A DNA stretch of 6,486 bases from Candidatus Cloacimonadota bacterium (GCA_023230175.1 JALNXV010000211.1:1-6486); one strand, 5' to 3'; counted from the stretch's first letter, positions 1 to 6,280 are shown. The notes: a model not told the origin generated them from the letters alone. Translations and numbers: made by a program.

Positions 1-386
1 TGTTGTAGTCCGGCATTGATATATACTTTTTTAGAAACAAATAAATTACCCAATATTACATCGTCAAATTCATCAACAAATTTAATATTGTCTATACCGG
101 AAAGCTCTTTAGCTTCTTCAGGATACATTTTTGCACCATCCCATACAATTCTCTCAGGAATATTTCTCTTAATAAATAACATTTCATTTATTTTATCATT
201 AGTTTTAGCCAAAGCAAGAATTGCTTCACTAACATCTACAATTCCTGTAAGATATAAAAAATTATTATTTTGTAAAAACCTACTAATCCCTTCAGGATCA
301 CTTGCAGAAAAAATTATTACTATGTCGCCATTTTCAAGAGAATTTCCAAGTCTTTCTCTTCTACCCTTAAAAATTGAAGAATTCAT
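1..386 (-). CDS. Xaa-Pro aminopeptidase-like protein, N-terminal part (partial)
   Basis: The gene starts at ATG 386 and runs off the left edge, leaving 128 complete residues. The visible part resembles the N-terminal domain of aminopeptidase P (AMP_N), which precedes the pita-bread metallopeptidase domain. The matching features are an early basic stretch GRRERLG (8-14), a hydrophobic strand DIVIIFSAS (21-29), the typical RFLQNNNFLYLTG (36-48), then LFIKRN and VWDGAKMYPEEAKELSGI (81-98). Family members remove an N-terminal residue preceding proline, usually with two Mn ions, in the cytoplasm. The metal ligands lie in the missing C-terminal half, so activity cannot be judged here. A strong Shine-Dalgarno AAGGAG (393-398) sits 6 bases before the ATG and overlaps the stop codon of the preceding gene, so the gene is probably the third in the psd operon. 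A creatinase-type or inactive relative remains possible. Confidence 0.8.
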   Translation of the reverse strand, partial: MNSSIFKGRRERLGNSLENGDIVIIFSASDPEGISRFLQNNNFLYLTGIVDVSEAILALAKTNDKINEMLFIKRNIPERIVWDGAKMYPEEAKELSGIDNIKFVDEFDDVILGNLFVSKKVYINAGLQ

Positions 387-396
387 ATCTATCTCC

Positions 397-1632
397 TTAT
401 AAATTAATTTTTAACACTCCATAATTTCCATCAAAACCGGGAGGGTCATAATAGAAATCTTGATTTTTTACCTTTATTATAGCATTTAAAATATTTGCAC
501 TAATTGATTTTGTCAATAATAATCTTATTTTTTCTTCTGAGGATTGCCACAAATCTATTTCTGTTTCAAAGCTTTGCAATATATCTAAATAGGTTTTACA
601 AACCTTTGGCGACTTTATACTTTTTAAACCATAAGCATAGGCAATCACCTCTATCAATGGCAATAAATGAAGAAAATTATGTTTACTTCTTTTTTTCGTT
701 TTTGGTAATTGCTTTATCCAATCAGCAACTCCGGGAGCCATTTTCTTATTACAAATAGGGCAAAAATAATCTTTAGGCGGATTATCTACAAAATAAATTG
801 CCTCTTTATGCCCTTGTTTATTAGCCCTATGTCCTGTTAAATGATATCTTCCTTCTTCAGGCATAAATTCAGCAGTAAATAAAATCTTATTATTTCTAAT
901 TGCATTAATTATCTCTTTATAAGAAACTTCATTAACATCAAAAACAGTAAATTCTCGACCTATTCGATTAAGAGCAGAACTATGCCCGTCACTAAAAGAA
1001 ACCATCGTCAAATGACTTAAACCTTCAACCTCACAAAGCATTCCCGGATCAGCACTCAAACCTGTTTCAAGGGCATTTATTTCTTTAAAAAAATCTCCGT
1101 AAAACTCTTCCGGATGACTTAATCTATTAGCACTTCCCATCACACCATCAGGAGTAACAATATGAGCAGGTATTATCTCTATCAAAGGATGGATATTCTT
1201 TATTTCGTAAAGGATGTCAATTAAACGTTCTCTACATTCAGTAACAATATATGGTCTTCCAATAGTATTTTTTTGTTTCCATTTAATCATATATGCCTGC
1301 ATTTTATCAATAGATTCAAAATTGGGAAAAAGGATAATATGATGAGCCATCAACTTATTCTTCATATACGATGACCGACCCTTAGTAGTTAATATAACTT
1401 CTGTTTGTAAAAGAAAATTTGCTTTTGAATTATCTTTTATTTTATACAAACCATTGTCACAAGAGATCAACTCTTTTCTCAGCTCATTACTCCGTTGAAG
1501 TAAAAGACAATCACCGGTCCCATAAACATTAATGCCTTTATATTGCATAGTCTCAGCTATATCTTTTAACTGTATATTACCAACACCTCCGGCATATCCT
1601 GAATGTGAGTGTAAATCAGCTGTTATTTTCAT
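397..1632 (-). CDS. PHP-domain protein, endonuclease Q-like
   Basis: This 411-residue protein has the layout I associate with endonuclease Q and its bacterial relatives. An N-terminal PHP metallo-hydrolase domain has DLHSH (6-10), GTGD (38-41), TE (77-78), HH (97-98), PAH (155-157) and SDGHS (214-218), the expected metal-binding His/Asp/Glu set. A short zinc-finger-like insert follows (GHR 267-269, CPIC 291-294), then a helical segment and a conserved-looking C-terminal PPGFDGNYG (397-405). EndoQ nicks DNA 5' of deaminated bases such as uracil and hypoxanthine; that activity here is inferred from family resemblance. ATG 1632 lies inside the end of psd (17-base overlap), with a modest GGAAGAG upstream, so translation is probably coupled to psd. 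I see only one Cys pair in the zinc region; the archaeal form, as I recall it, has another Cys just after GHR. A general PHP phosphoesterase is the main alternative. Confidence 0.75.
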   Translation of the reverse strand: MKITADLHSHSGYAGGVGNIQLKDIAETMQYKGINVYGTGDCLLLQRSNELRKELISCDNGLYKIKDNSKANFLLQTEVILTTKGRSSYMKNKLMAHHIILFPNFESIDKMQAYMIKWKQKNTIGRPYIVTECRERLIDILYEIKNIHPLIEIIPAHIVTPDGVMGSANRLSHPEEFYGDFFKEINALETGLSADPGMLCEVEGLSHLTMVSFSDGHSSALNRIGREFTVFDVNEVSYKEIINAIRNNKILFTAEFMPEEGRYHLTGHRANKQGHKEAIYFVDNPPKDYFCPICNKKMAPGVADWIKQLPKTKKRSKHNFLHLLPLIEVIAYAYGLKSIKSPKVCKTYLDILQSFETEIDLWQSSEEKIRLLLTKSISANILNAIIKVKNQDFYYDPPGFDGNYGVLKINL

Positions 1633-2539
1633 CTTTTACTCTTCCAATTGATTCACCAAATCTTATACTAGTCTCAAATCCTCTATTTGTATTTTCAAGC
1701 AAATCTTTATCTAAAATTATCTTATCCTCTTCAAAAAGTAATACTATTGATGAACCACCAAACTCAAAATAGCCTTTTTCTTGACCCTTAAAAACTAACA
1801 TAGGTATATATTTCTTTTTTGAATTATAATAAGTTTGCTTAATTGAACCTACCATTGTAGCCCCAATTTCCAAGTATGCTATCTTACCAAAAGGTGTTTT
1901 ATCTAAATAGCATACAGTTCTTTTATTTTGCAAAAATACATCTGTAATCTCTCTCAAAGCTATCGGCGATACAGAATAATATTTGCCTTTGATTAGATTT
2001 GTTGCACTTGGAATACAATCACATGGGAAATGAAATCTGTGATAATCTGCCGGAGCCAATCTAATTATCACCATTGAGCCTTGCCTGTATCTTTTAGAAA
2101 TCTGCTTATCCTGTAAAAGTTTTTCTAAATCTAAGTCTATCCCTTTTATATTAAAGGTTCTTTCTTGAACCTTATCAAAAGCTAATATTTTACCATCTGC
2201 AGGAGATATTAAAATATCTTCATTATTATCTATATGATATTTAACAGGGTTTATCTTTCTAATAAAAAATTCATTAAAGGAATCAAATCCATTGTCAGGT
2301 TTTTCAAATAAATCCATATCTATATTAAATTCATCCACAAATTGTTTCACTTTACTTTTTGTGAATGACATTTTCATAAGAATACCATAAATATCACTAA
2401 TCATTTTTTTGATTATAAGTGCTTTCAATAAAAATTTTCCGGTTGTGGAATAATAGAGATATCTTAAGTATTTTTCTCCGGGTATCTTCTCCTCACAAAT
2501 CTTTTTTGTTTTTCTATTTATATATTGAACTTTACTCAT
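1616..2539 (-). CDS. psd: Phosphatidylserine decarboxylase proenzyme
   Basis: The 307-residue product decarboxylates phosphatidylserine to phosphatidylethanolamine at the inner membrane face. Family hallmarks (numbered from ATG 2539) are FNEFFIRK around 87-94, SPADGK with Asp115, the YHRFHFP block with His167 and His170, and a C-terminal FGGSS with Gly262-Ser263. In this family the proenzyme cleaves itself before the serine, which becomes the pyruvoyl cofactor; Asp, His and Ser form the processing triad. All are present, so the enzyme looks intact. GGSS instead of the LGST of E. coli is typical of a different Psd subgroup. The N-terminal ~60 residues have a basic-hydrophobic stretch (FLLKALIIKKMISDIYGILM) that may attach to the membrane. 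I chose ATG 2539 rather than GTG 2545 because the GTG is part of the Shine-Dalgarno. This is the first gene of a tight operon with the EndoQ-like and aminopeptidase-like genes. No phosphatidylserine synthase gene is in view. Confidence 0.93.
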   Translation of the reverse strand: MSKVQYINRKTKKICEEKIPGEKYLRYLYYSTTGKFLLKALIIKKMISDIYGILMKMSFTKSKVKQFVDEFNIDMDLFEKPDNGFDSFNEFFIRKINPVKYHIDNNEDILISPADGKILAFDKVQERTFNIKGIDLDLEKLLQDKQISKRYRQGSMVIIRLAPADYHRFHFPCDCIPSATNLIKGKYYSVSPIALREITDVFLQNKRTVCYLDKTPFGKIAYLEIGATMVGSIKQTYYNSKKKYIPMLVFKGQEKGYFEFGGSSIVLLFEEDKIILDKDLLENTNRGFETSIRFGESIGRVKDENNS

Positions 2540-2540
2540 T

Positions 2541-2548
2541 ATCACCTC
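2541..2548 (-). promoter_or_regulatory. Ribosome binding site of psd
   Basis: The minus strand reads GAGGTGAT, a full 8-base complement to the 16S rRNA 3' tail, with GAGG placed 5 bases before ATG 2539. The GTG within it (2545) is in the same frame and would add two residues, but using it would leave that start without its own ribosome binding site. This decides the psd start. Confidence 0.8.
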
Positions 2549-2555
2549 TAAGATA

Positions 2556-2584
2556 AATAACTAAACAGATTGACAAAATGTCAA
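2556..2584 (-). promoter_or_regulatory. Candidate psd promoter with overlapping palindrome
   Basis: On the minus strand a perfect -35 box TTGACA (2579-2584) lies about 40 bases before the psd start. A spacing of 17-18 bases gives only a poor -10 (GTTATT or TTATTT at 2555-2561). The -35 is the left half of a perfect palindrome, TTGACA-TTT-TGTCAA (2570-2584), which would suit a repressor operator. An alternative TTGAAT (2643-2648) followed by TATAAA or TATATA (2619-2628) lies further upstream in AT-rich DNA. I cannot tell which is used. Confidence 0.4.
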
Positions 2585-2759
2585 GCGTTTTATTTACAAA
2601 TCTATGCATATCTTGATTTTTATATATAAACTTATTCAATAAATTCAAGTAGAATAATTTAGTTCTTGCTTTTAATTTTTCTTTTATAGGGGTTTCTCTT
2701 TCTTCCCCTCAAATTTCAGGAATAAAGGCTGTTGCATAATATCAAATATGTTCTAAAAA

Positions 2760-2783
2760 GTTCGACGAACTTCCTGCTTGTAG
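2760..2783 (+). repeat. Diverged copy of palindromic unit S
   Basis: These 24 bases match the S unit of the arrays (2853-2876 and 3500-3523) at 20 positions. Its left part has changed so that it now forms its own small palindrome AAGTTCG-A-CGAACTT (2758-2772), while the CTTGTAG end is retained. It looks like an old, decayed member of the family. Confidence 0.55.
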
Positions 2784-2820
2784 TATAATAATATATTAAA
2801 TATATACTAATTAAGGTTTT

Positions 2821-2924
2821 AAGTGCAAGCAAGGATGCTCGCACAACAAAACGTTCTACAAGCTTCCAGCTTGTAGGAAAAACAAGTGCAAGCAGGGATG
2901 CTCGCACAACAAAACAAAGTGCAA
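2821..2924 (+). repeat. Palindromic repeat array 1 (R-S-R-partial R)
   Basis: The array has unit R (hairpin core 2823-2844), unit S (2853-2883), a second R (core 2886-2907) and a truncated R that stops after AAAGTGCAA at 2924. The R core is a 22-base imperfect hairpin: arms GTGCAAGCA and TGCTCGCAC around a 4-base loop (AGGA in the first copy, GGGA in the others). S is a perfect hairpin, CTACAAGCT-TCC-AGCTTGTAG (2856-2876), followed by GGAAAAAC. The whole stretch matches 3468-3572 in array 2 with two substitutions and a one-base length difference. The array is non-coding; an open frame through it on the minus strand only repeats the residues VRASLLAL. Confidence 0.9.
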
Positions 2925-3450
2925 TCTTAACAATTTTAATAATTACTCTTATGTTTGCTCAAAAAAAGCTATTTATAAAATGAAGATTACTTAACAATTT
3001 AAATCAAATATAGCAAATAAAAATAATCTGTAAAACAAATTTGTTTTATGTTTTCTATCATAATTATAAACTAAACGAAATCCATATATCTAACTTATTG
3101 GTAAATAATCAGTTATGAATTAAAGACTCGGCTATATATAACAGCTTAGGTACAGGAGACCTACAGGAAATAACATCTCCTGTAGGTCTCCTGTACCTAA
3201 GCTATATATTTCAGGTATTTAGCCGGCATAAAAACCTGATATTATAACTTTACAAAACAAAAATAAATATCAACAAAGTACTGTTTGATTTACACTTATT
3301 AATTTATAAATATAAATATACAAAATAAGTAATATTTGAATTGCGTTTACAAGTTTATTAGTCAAAGGAAAGCGATAATAATTTAGATAAATTTGTTAAG
3401 AAAAAGGCTCATATAAAAAACTGCTGAATAATGTTTTTGCACGTTTTTTA
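2925..3450. other. AT-rich non-coding spacer between the two repeat arrays
   Basis: I find no protein-like open frame, tRNA or other recognisable RNA gene in these 526 bases. The content is strongly AT-rich apart from the long hairpin at about 3129-3240. A perfect 18-bp palindrome, TAAAACAAA/TTTGTTTTA, lies at 3031-3048. The bases just after array 1 (2927-2944) resemble those just after array 2 (3599-3617), both reading TTAACAA then TTTAATAATT. Confidence 0.6.
3129..3225. repeat. Perfect 26-bp inverted repeat with nested outer stem
   Basis: The arms 3143-3168 and 3178-3203 are exact reverse complements (26 of 26 bases), separated by the 9-base loop AATAACATC. Each arm carries TACAGGA twice (or its complement). 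Outside the arms, TATATA tracts on both sides can pair after a small bulge, and CGGCT (3129-3133) can pair with AGCCG (3221-3225), giving a hairpin of about 97 bases. A competing small hairpin, TCAGGT (3211-3216) with ACCTGA (3234-3239), uses part of the right flank. There is no U-run right after the stem, so it is not a standard terminator. It could be a folded mini transposon-like element, a structured RNA or a protein-binding cruciform. Confidence 0.85.
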
Positions 3451-3591
3451 AGCCTGTAGGAAAAACAAAGTGCAAGCAGGGATGCTCGCACGACAAAACG
3501 TTCTACAAGCTTCCAGCTTGTAGGAAAAACAAAGTGCAAGCAGGGATGCTCGCACAACAAAACAAAGTGCAAGCAGGGATGCTCGCACAAC
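3451..3591 (+). repeat. Palindromic repeat array 2 (partial S-R-S-R-R)
   Basis: The array begins with the right half of an S unit (3451-3466), then R (core 3470-3491), S (3500-3530, hairpin 3503-3523), R (core 3534-3555) and R (core 3567-3588). R cores are 64 bases apart when an S lies between them and 33 bases apart when adjacent. All units point the same way as in array 1. The three R cores are identical; the linker after the first differs by one base (CGACAAAAC instead of CAACAAAAC). Such uniform palindromic units in an intergenic region resemble REP-type elements. Spacing and unit structure do not fit CRISPR. Confidence 0.9.
3558..3588 (-). terminator. Putative intrinsic terminator after iorB (R hairpin)
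   Basis: In the direction of iorAB transcription the R unit nearest iorB forms GUGCGAGCA-UCCC-UGCUUGCAC, a 9-pair stem with one G-U pair, followed directly by UUUGUUUUG. That is stem plus U-rich tail, about 70 bases after the iorB stop. Two more identical hairpins follow, so they could work in series. The U-tract is interrupted and the unit is a repeat, so the role as terminator is inference. Confidence 0.4.
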
Positions 3592-3659
3592 ATTATTATT
3601 AACAAGCTTTAATAATTTTTTAAACCTCAAATTATGTATATTTAATTTACAAACCAGAA

Positions 3660-4235
3660 TTATAAAGTAGATTCAAATAATTTTATATTCTTCTCAACTA
3701 TGTGTTCCGGTAATATGTCATACATAGCTTTAAGATAATCATTTTGAGTAATTTTTTCTATAATTTGATTACGATTTAAAAAAGATAAAATGGCTACATT
3801 CTGCATTCTTGAATCACTTAAATCTTCAACATATACTTTTTTTAAACTAACCTTTTTTAACATAGCTATCCGAACTAAGCTCTCCTCTTTTAGCAACTTA
3901 TCTTTCTGTAAACGAACATTTAATGGTTGCCAGACTGCATCATAATAAACCAAAATACTCCCTATTTTAGAATATTCAATTAATGCTCTATGTGCCTCAT
4001 ATCTTTCCAACGCAATAACTAAATCAGCATTACCGGGTTTAATCAAAGGAGATTTTGCTTCCTTACCAAGCCTTAAGTGAGAGCTAACAGTTCCACCTCT
4101 TTGAGCTAAACCATGAGTATCAACACCAATCACTTCATAACCTGCATAATCAGCAGCTCTAAGTAAAGTTTCGCTTAACAATCCGATACCTTGACCACCA
4201 ACACCAATCATATATATATTAAAAGGGCTAATCAT
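3660..4235 (-). CDS. iorB: Indolepyruvate ferredoxin oxidoreductase, beta subunit
   Basis: This 191-residue protein is the gamma-type domain of 2-oxoacid:ferredoxin oxidoreductases, the small partner of IorA. It opens with a hydrophobic strand and the glycine-rich loop GVGGQG (11-16), followed by the family signature HGLAQRGGTVSSHLR (41-55), which distinguishes the IorB branch. LVIALERYEAHRAL (72-85) is also typical. Length is normal for the family. With IorA it oxidatively decarboxylates indolepyruvate and related aryl pyruvates in the cytoplasm, giving aryl-acetyl-CoA, CO2 and reduced ferredoxin. ATG 4235 lies within the end of iorA (8-base overlap), with Shine-Dalgarno AGGAG (4242-4246) 6 bases upstream, so the two are almost certainly cotranscribed and made in step. 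Another aryl or branched 2-oxoacid as substrate cannot be excluded. Confidence 0.92.
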   Translation of the reverse strand: MISPFNIYMIGVGGQGIGLLSETLLRAADYAGYEVIGVDTHGLAQRGGTVSSHLRLGKEAKSPLIKPGNADLVIALERYEAHRALIEYSKIGSILVYYDAVWQPLNVRLQKDKLLKEESLVRIAMLKKVSLKKVYVEDLSDSRMQNVAILSFLNRNQIIEKITQNDYLKAMYDILPEHIVEKNIKLFESTL

Positions 4236-6114
4236 TATTATCTCCTATCTTTTGACTTTCAATTGCATCTGAAGGACAAGTCTGTTTACAAGAACCATCA
4301 CCAATACATAAATCTGTTTGAACCCAAACTTGCCCATTTTCATCTATCTGATAGCTTGGACAAGCAAACTCACTGATACATTTATATTTTTTATTACATT
4401 TTGCAGTAATAACTACAGGTTTCGGTAAAGCTTTTTTTGCTCTTCGAACACTTCTAACAAATTTTAACATACAAGGATGTTTTGCAATAACGACAGAGAA
4501 ATTATCTTCTGCCATCGCATCTTTAACAGCTTGAATTAATTTTGATTGTGCATAAGTATCTATTTCTCTAATACTTTTAATACCAAGACCTTCTAAAACA
4601 TTTCTTAGAGGAATCTTTTGAGTATCATTATTGAAATTCTTTCCGGTAGCGGGATGCTCTTGATGACCGGTCATAGCGGTAGTTCCATTTTCTAATATTA
4701 TCAAAGTATGTTTATGGTTATTATAGACTGCGTTTATAATACCGGGTATCCCTGCATGATAAAAAGTAGAATCACCAAGAAAAGAGACAACTTTCCGTTT
4801 ATCATTAAATATTGACAAACCGGCAGCTGTTCCATTGGAATGACCCATACTCAGCAAAGCTTGCCCTAAATTATAAGGAGGTAAAAATCCTAAAGTATGA
4901 CAACCAATATCAGCTACAGAAATATCATCTTTCTGTAGGGCTTGTTTAATTGCATAAAAAGCTGATCTATGACCACATCCCGGACATAATTGAGCTGGTC
5001 GAGGAATAGGATTTTCAATTTTTTCAATTGAATACTTTGGAGAACAATTAAATAAATCAGGCCAAGTATTTAACAATATACTTTCAACTTTATCAGGACT
5101 ATATTCGCCAATCCGGTCCTCAATTTCTTGTTTACCTAAAATAGTTGTACTAATCTTGTTATTAAATGCAATTGTTTTAATTAACTGTTCGTGAAAATCA
5201 TCAAGTTCTTCTAATATTTTTATAAATTTATGTTTTTTTAGATACTTACAAATCATTTGTTCAGGCAAAGGATAAGTAATGCCTAATTTTAAAATATCCG
5301 GTTTATTTTTTTGATTATGTAAAAAATCTTCGACTGATAAATAAGTCAATCCGGAAGTAATAATTCCATATTCAGAATTATTATCAACAACATAATTAAA
5401 TCTTGAATTTTCACTATATAAAGCAAATTGACTTAATTTTTGTAAAGCCTTTCTTTTCATTGGAAATACAGAACTGGTAATAGGGATATATGGACCATTT
5501 TCCGGCCTAAATTTAGAAACTTTATCTTTTAAAATTCTTGTATATTTATCAAAAGATATTCTTTGTTTAGCATGACAAATATGAGTAGAAAGTCTAAAAA
5601 TCACAGGCATCTTCATTTCTTGAGATTTCCTACAAGCTTCTTTAAACATTGGATAAAGTTCAGCAGGATTAGAGGGTTCAAATATAGGCATATATGATAA
5701 TCGAGCATAATGTCGATTGTCTTGTTCGTTTTGTGAGGAATTTGCTCCGGGATCATCTCCAAGAATAATTACCATACCACCAATTAATTCTAATAATGAA
5801 AGCTGTACAAAACTATCAGCAGCAACATTTAGCCCTACACTTTTAAAGAATACACATGATAAATATCCATTTACTGAAGCCCCAAAAGCAACCTCAGTAG
5901 CTACTTTTTCATTGACAGAAAATTCAAAATAAAAATCATCATACTTGTCTTTTACTAAACTTATGGCATCGGCTATTTCCGGTGTTGGAGACCCCGGATA
6001 TGATGTCACAACATTAACACCTGCTTCCAACATAGCACGAACAATTACATAATTACCCATAAGTATTTCAGAATTAATTTTATCAGAGCTCAATACAACA
6101 GATAAATCTTTCAT
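4228..6114 (-). CDS. iorA: Indolepyruvate ferredoxin oxidoreductase, alpha subunit
   Basis: This 628-residue, apparently full-length thiamine-diphosphate enzyme is the large subunit of IorAB. In order: an N-terminal pyruvate-oxidoreductase-type domain with SYPGSPTPE (38-46), SVNEKVA (66-72, with the likely catalytic Glu69) and GDDPGANSSQNEQD (119-132); a middle domain (about 245-345); the TPP-binding domain with CPGCGHR (377-383), DIGCHTLG (402-409), GDST (447-450) and NGTTAMTGHQEHP (476-488); and a C-terminal ferredoxin-like domain (about 570-620). The iron-sulfur motifs are Cys573-x5-Cys579-x5-Cys585-Pro and Cys603-x2-Asp606-x2-Cys609-x3-Cys613-Pro. Each lacks the second cysteine of a classic 2[4Fe-4S] motif, which is replaced by Lys576 and Asp606. 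It oxidises aryl pyruvates from aromatic amino acids and passes electrons to ferredoxin. ATG 6114 has AAGGA (6121-6125) 6 bases upstream, and two promoters lie before it. iorB overlaps its end. Confidence 0.95.
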   Translation of the reverse strand: MKDLSVVLSSDKINSEILMGNYVIVRAMLEAGVNVVTSYPGSPTPEIADAISLVKDKYDDFYFEFSVNEKVATEVAFGASVNGYLSCVFFKSVGLNVAADSFVQLSLLELIGGMVIILGDDPGANSSQNEQDNRHYARLSYMPIFEPSNPAELYPMFKEACRKSQEMKMPVIFRLSTHICHAKQRISFDKYTRILKDKVSKFRPENGPYIPITSSVFPMKRKALQKLSQFALYSENSRFNYVVDNNSEYGIITSGLTYLSVEDFLHNQKNKPDILKLGITYPLPEQMICKYLKKHKFIKILEELDDFHEQLIKTIAFNNKISTTILGKQEIEDRIGEYSPDKVESILLNTWPDLFNCSPKYSIEKIENPIPRPAQLCPGCGHRSAFYAIKQALQKDDISVADIGCHTLGFLPPYNLGQALLSMGHSNGTAAGLSIFNDKRKVVSFLGDSTFYHAGIPGIINAVYNNHKHTLIILENGTTAMTGHQEHPATGKNFNNDTQKIPLRNVLEGLGIKSIREIDTYAQSKLIQAVKDAMAEDNFSVVIAKHPCMLKFVRSVRRAKKALPKPVVITAKCNKKYKCISEFACPSYQIDENGQVWVQTDLCIGDGSCKQTCPSDAIESQKIGDNND

Positions 6115-6142
6115 AATACATCCTTATAATAATTTTAAATAT

Positions 6143-6171
6143 ATATTAACAAATACAAAATCTACTGTCAA
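6143..6171 (-). promoter_or_regulatory. Proximal iorAB promoter
   Basis: On the minus strand a perfect -35 TTGACA (6166-6171) and a -10 TAATAT (6143-6148) are separated by exactly 17 bases. The -10 ends about 29 bases before the iorA ATG, giving a short leader that holds the Shine-Dalgarno. This is the best-placed iorAB promoter. Confidence 0.7.
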
Positions 6172-6202
6172 TACTTTTTTTATTTATCTAATAGTTCTTA
6201 TA

Positions 6203-6226
6203 TTATACCCTCTTTTATGCCCTCTT
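6203..6226. repeat. 12-bp tandem direct repeat between iorA promoters
   Basis: TTATACCCTCTT (6203-6214) is followed immediately by TTATGCCCTCTT (6215-6226), differing at one base. A spacing of 12 bp is close to one helical turn, and the repeat overlaps the -10 of the distal promoter, so it could be a regulator site. There are only two copies, so chance slippage is possible. Confidence 0.6.
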
Positions 6227-6252
6227 ATATCGAAAAATTAGTATTTTGTCAA
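6224..6252 (-). promoter_or_regulatory. Distal iorAB promoter
   Basis: On the minus strand TTGACA (6247-6252), a 17-base spacer and TATAAG (6224-6229, five of six consensus bases) form a near-ideal sigma-70-type promoter about 110 bases before iorA. It would yield a longer leader that runs through the 12-bp repeat and the proximal promoter. Confidence 0.65.
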
Positions 6253-6280
6253 TCTTCTTACTGATTTTTCAAAAATAATA

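Noticed and set aside
16..758. Plus-strand open frames at 16-402 and 504-758
   Set aside because: They lie opposite clear genes (aminopeptidase-like and EndoQ-like) and have low-complexity, Ser/Leu/Phe-rich composition.
2540..2545. GTG start for psd at 2545
   Set aside because: The GTG is part of the Shine-Dalgarno GAGGTGAT that serves ATG 2539.
2688..2709. AGGGG/CCCCT inverted repeat upstream of psd
   Set aside because: Only 5 pairs around a 12-base loop with no U-run; within chance for a region with a G-run and a C-run.
3031..3048. 18-bp palindrome TAAAACAAA/TTTGTTTTA as an operator
   Set aside because: It is perfect but of very low complexity and AT-rich, with no promoter or gene start close by, so no function is claimed.
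2821..3591. CRISPR array
   Set aside because: R units are palindromic with spacings of 33 or 63-64 bases, and the material between them is a second repeat (S) or a short constant linker, not unique spacers; no cas genes are nearby.
3595..3616. Hairpin ATTATTA-ACAAGCTT-TAATAAT followed by T-run as a plus-strand terminator
   Set aside because: The stem is all A-T and no plus-strand gene precedes it; on the minus strand there is no U-run after it.
2716..3630. Short minus-strand open frames (2716-2907, 3396-3605, 3448-3630) with recurring VRASLLAL peptides
   Set aside because: They are translations of the R and S palindromic DNA repeats in several frames, with no suitable ribosome binding site or protein-like composition outside the repeats.
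4191..5932. Plus-strand open frames at 4191-4376 and 5717-5932
   Set aside because: They are antisense to the well-supported iorA/iorB coding sequence and resemble no family.
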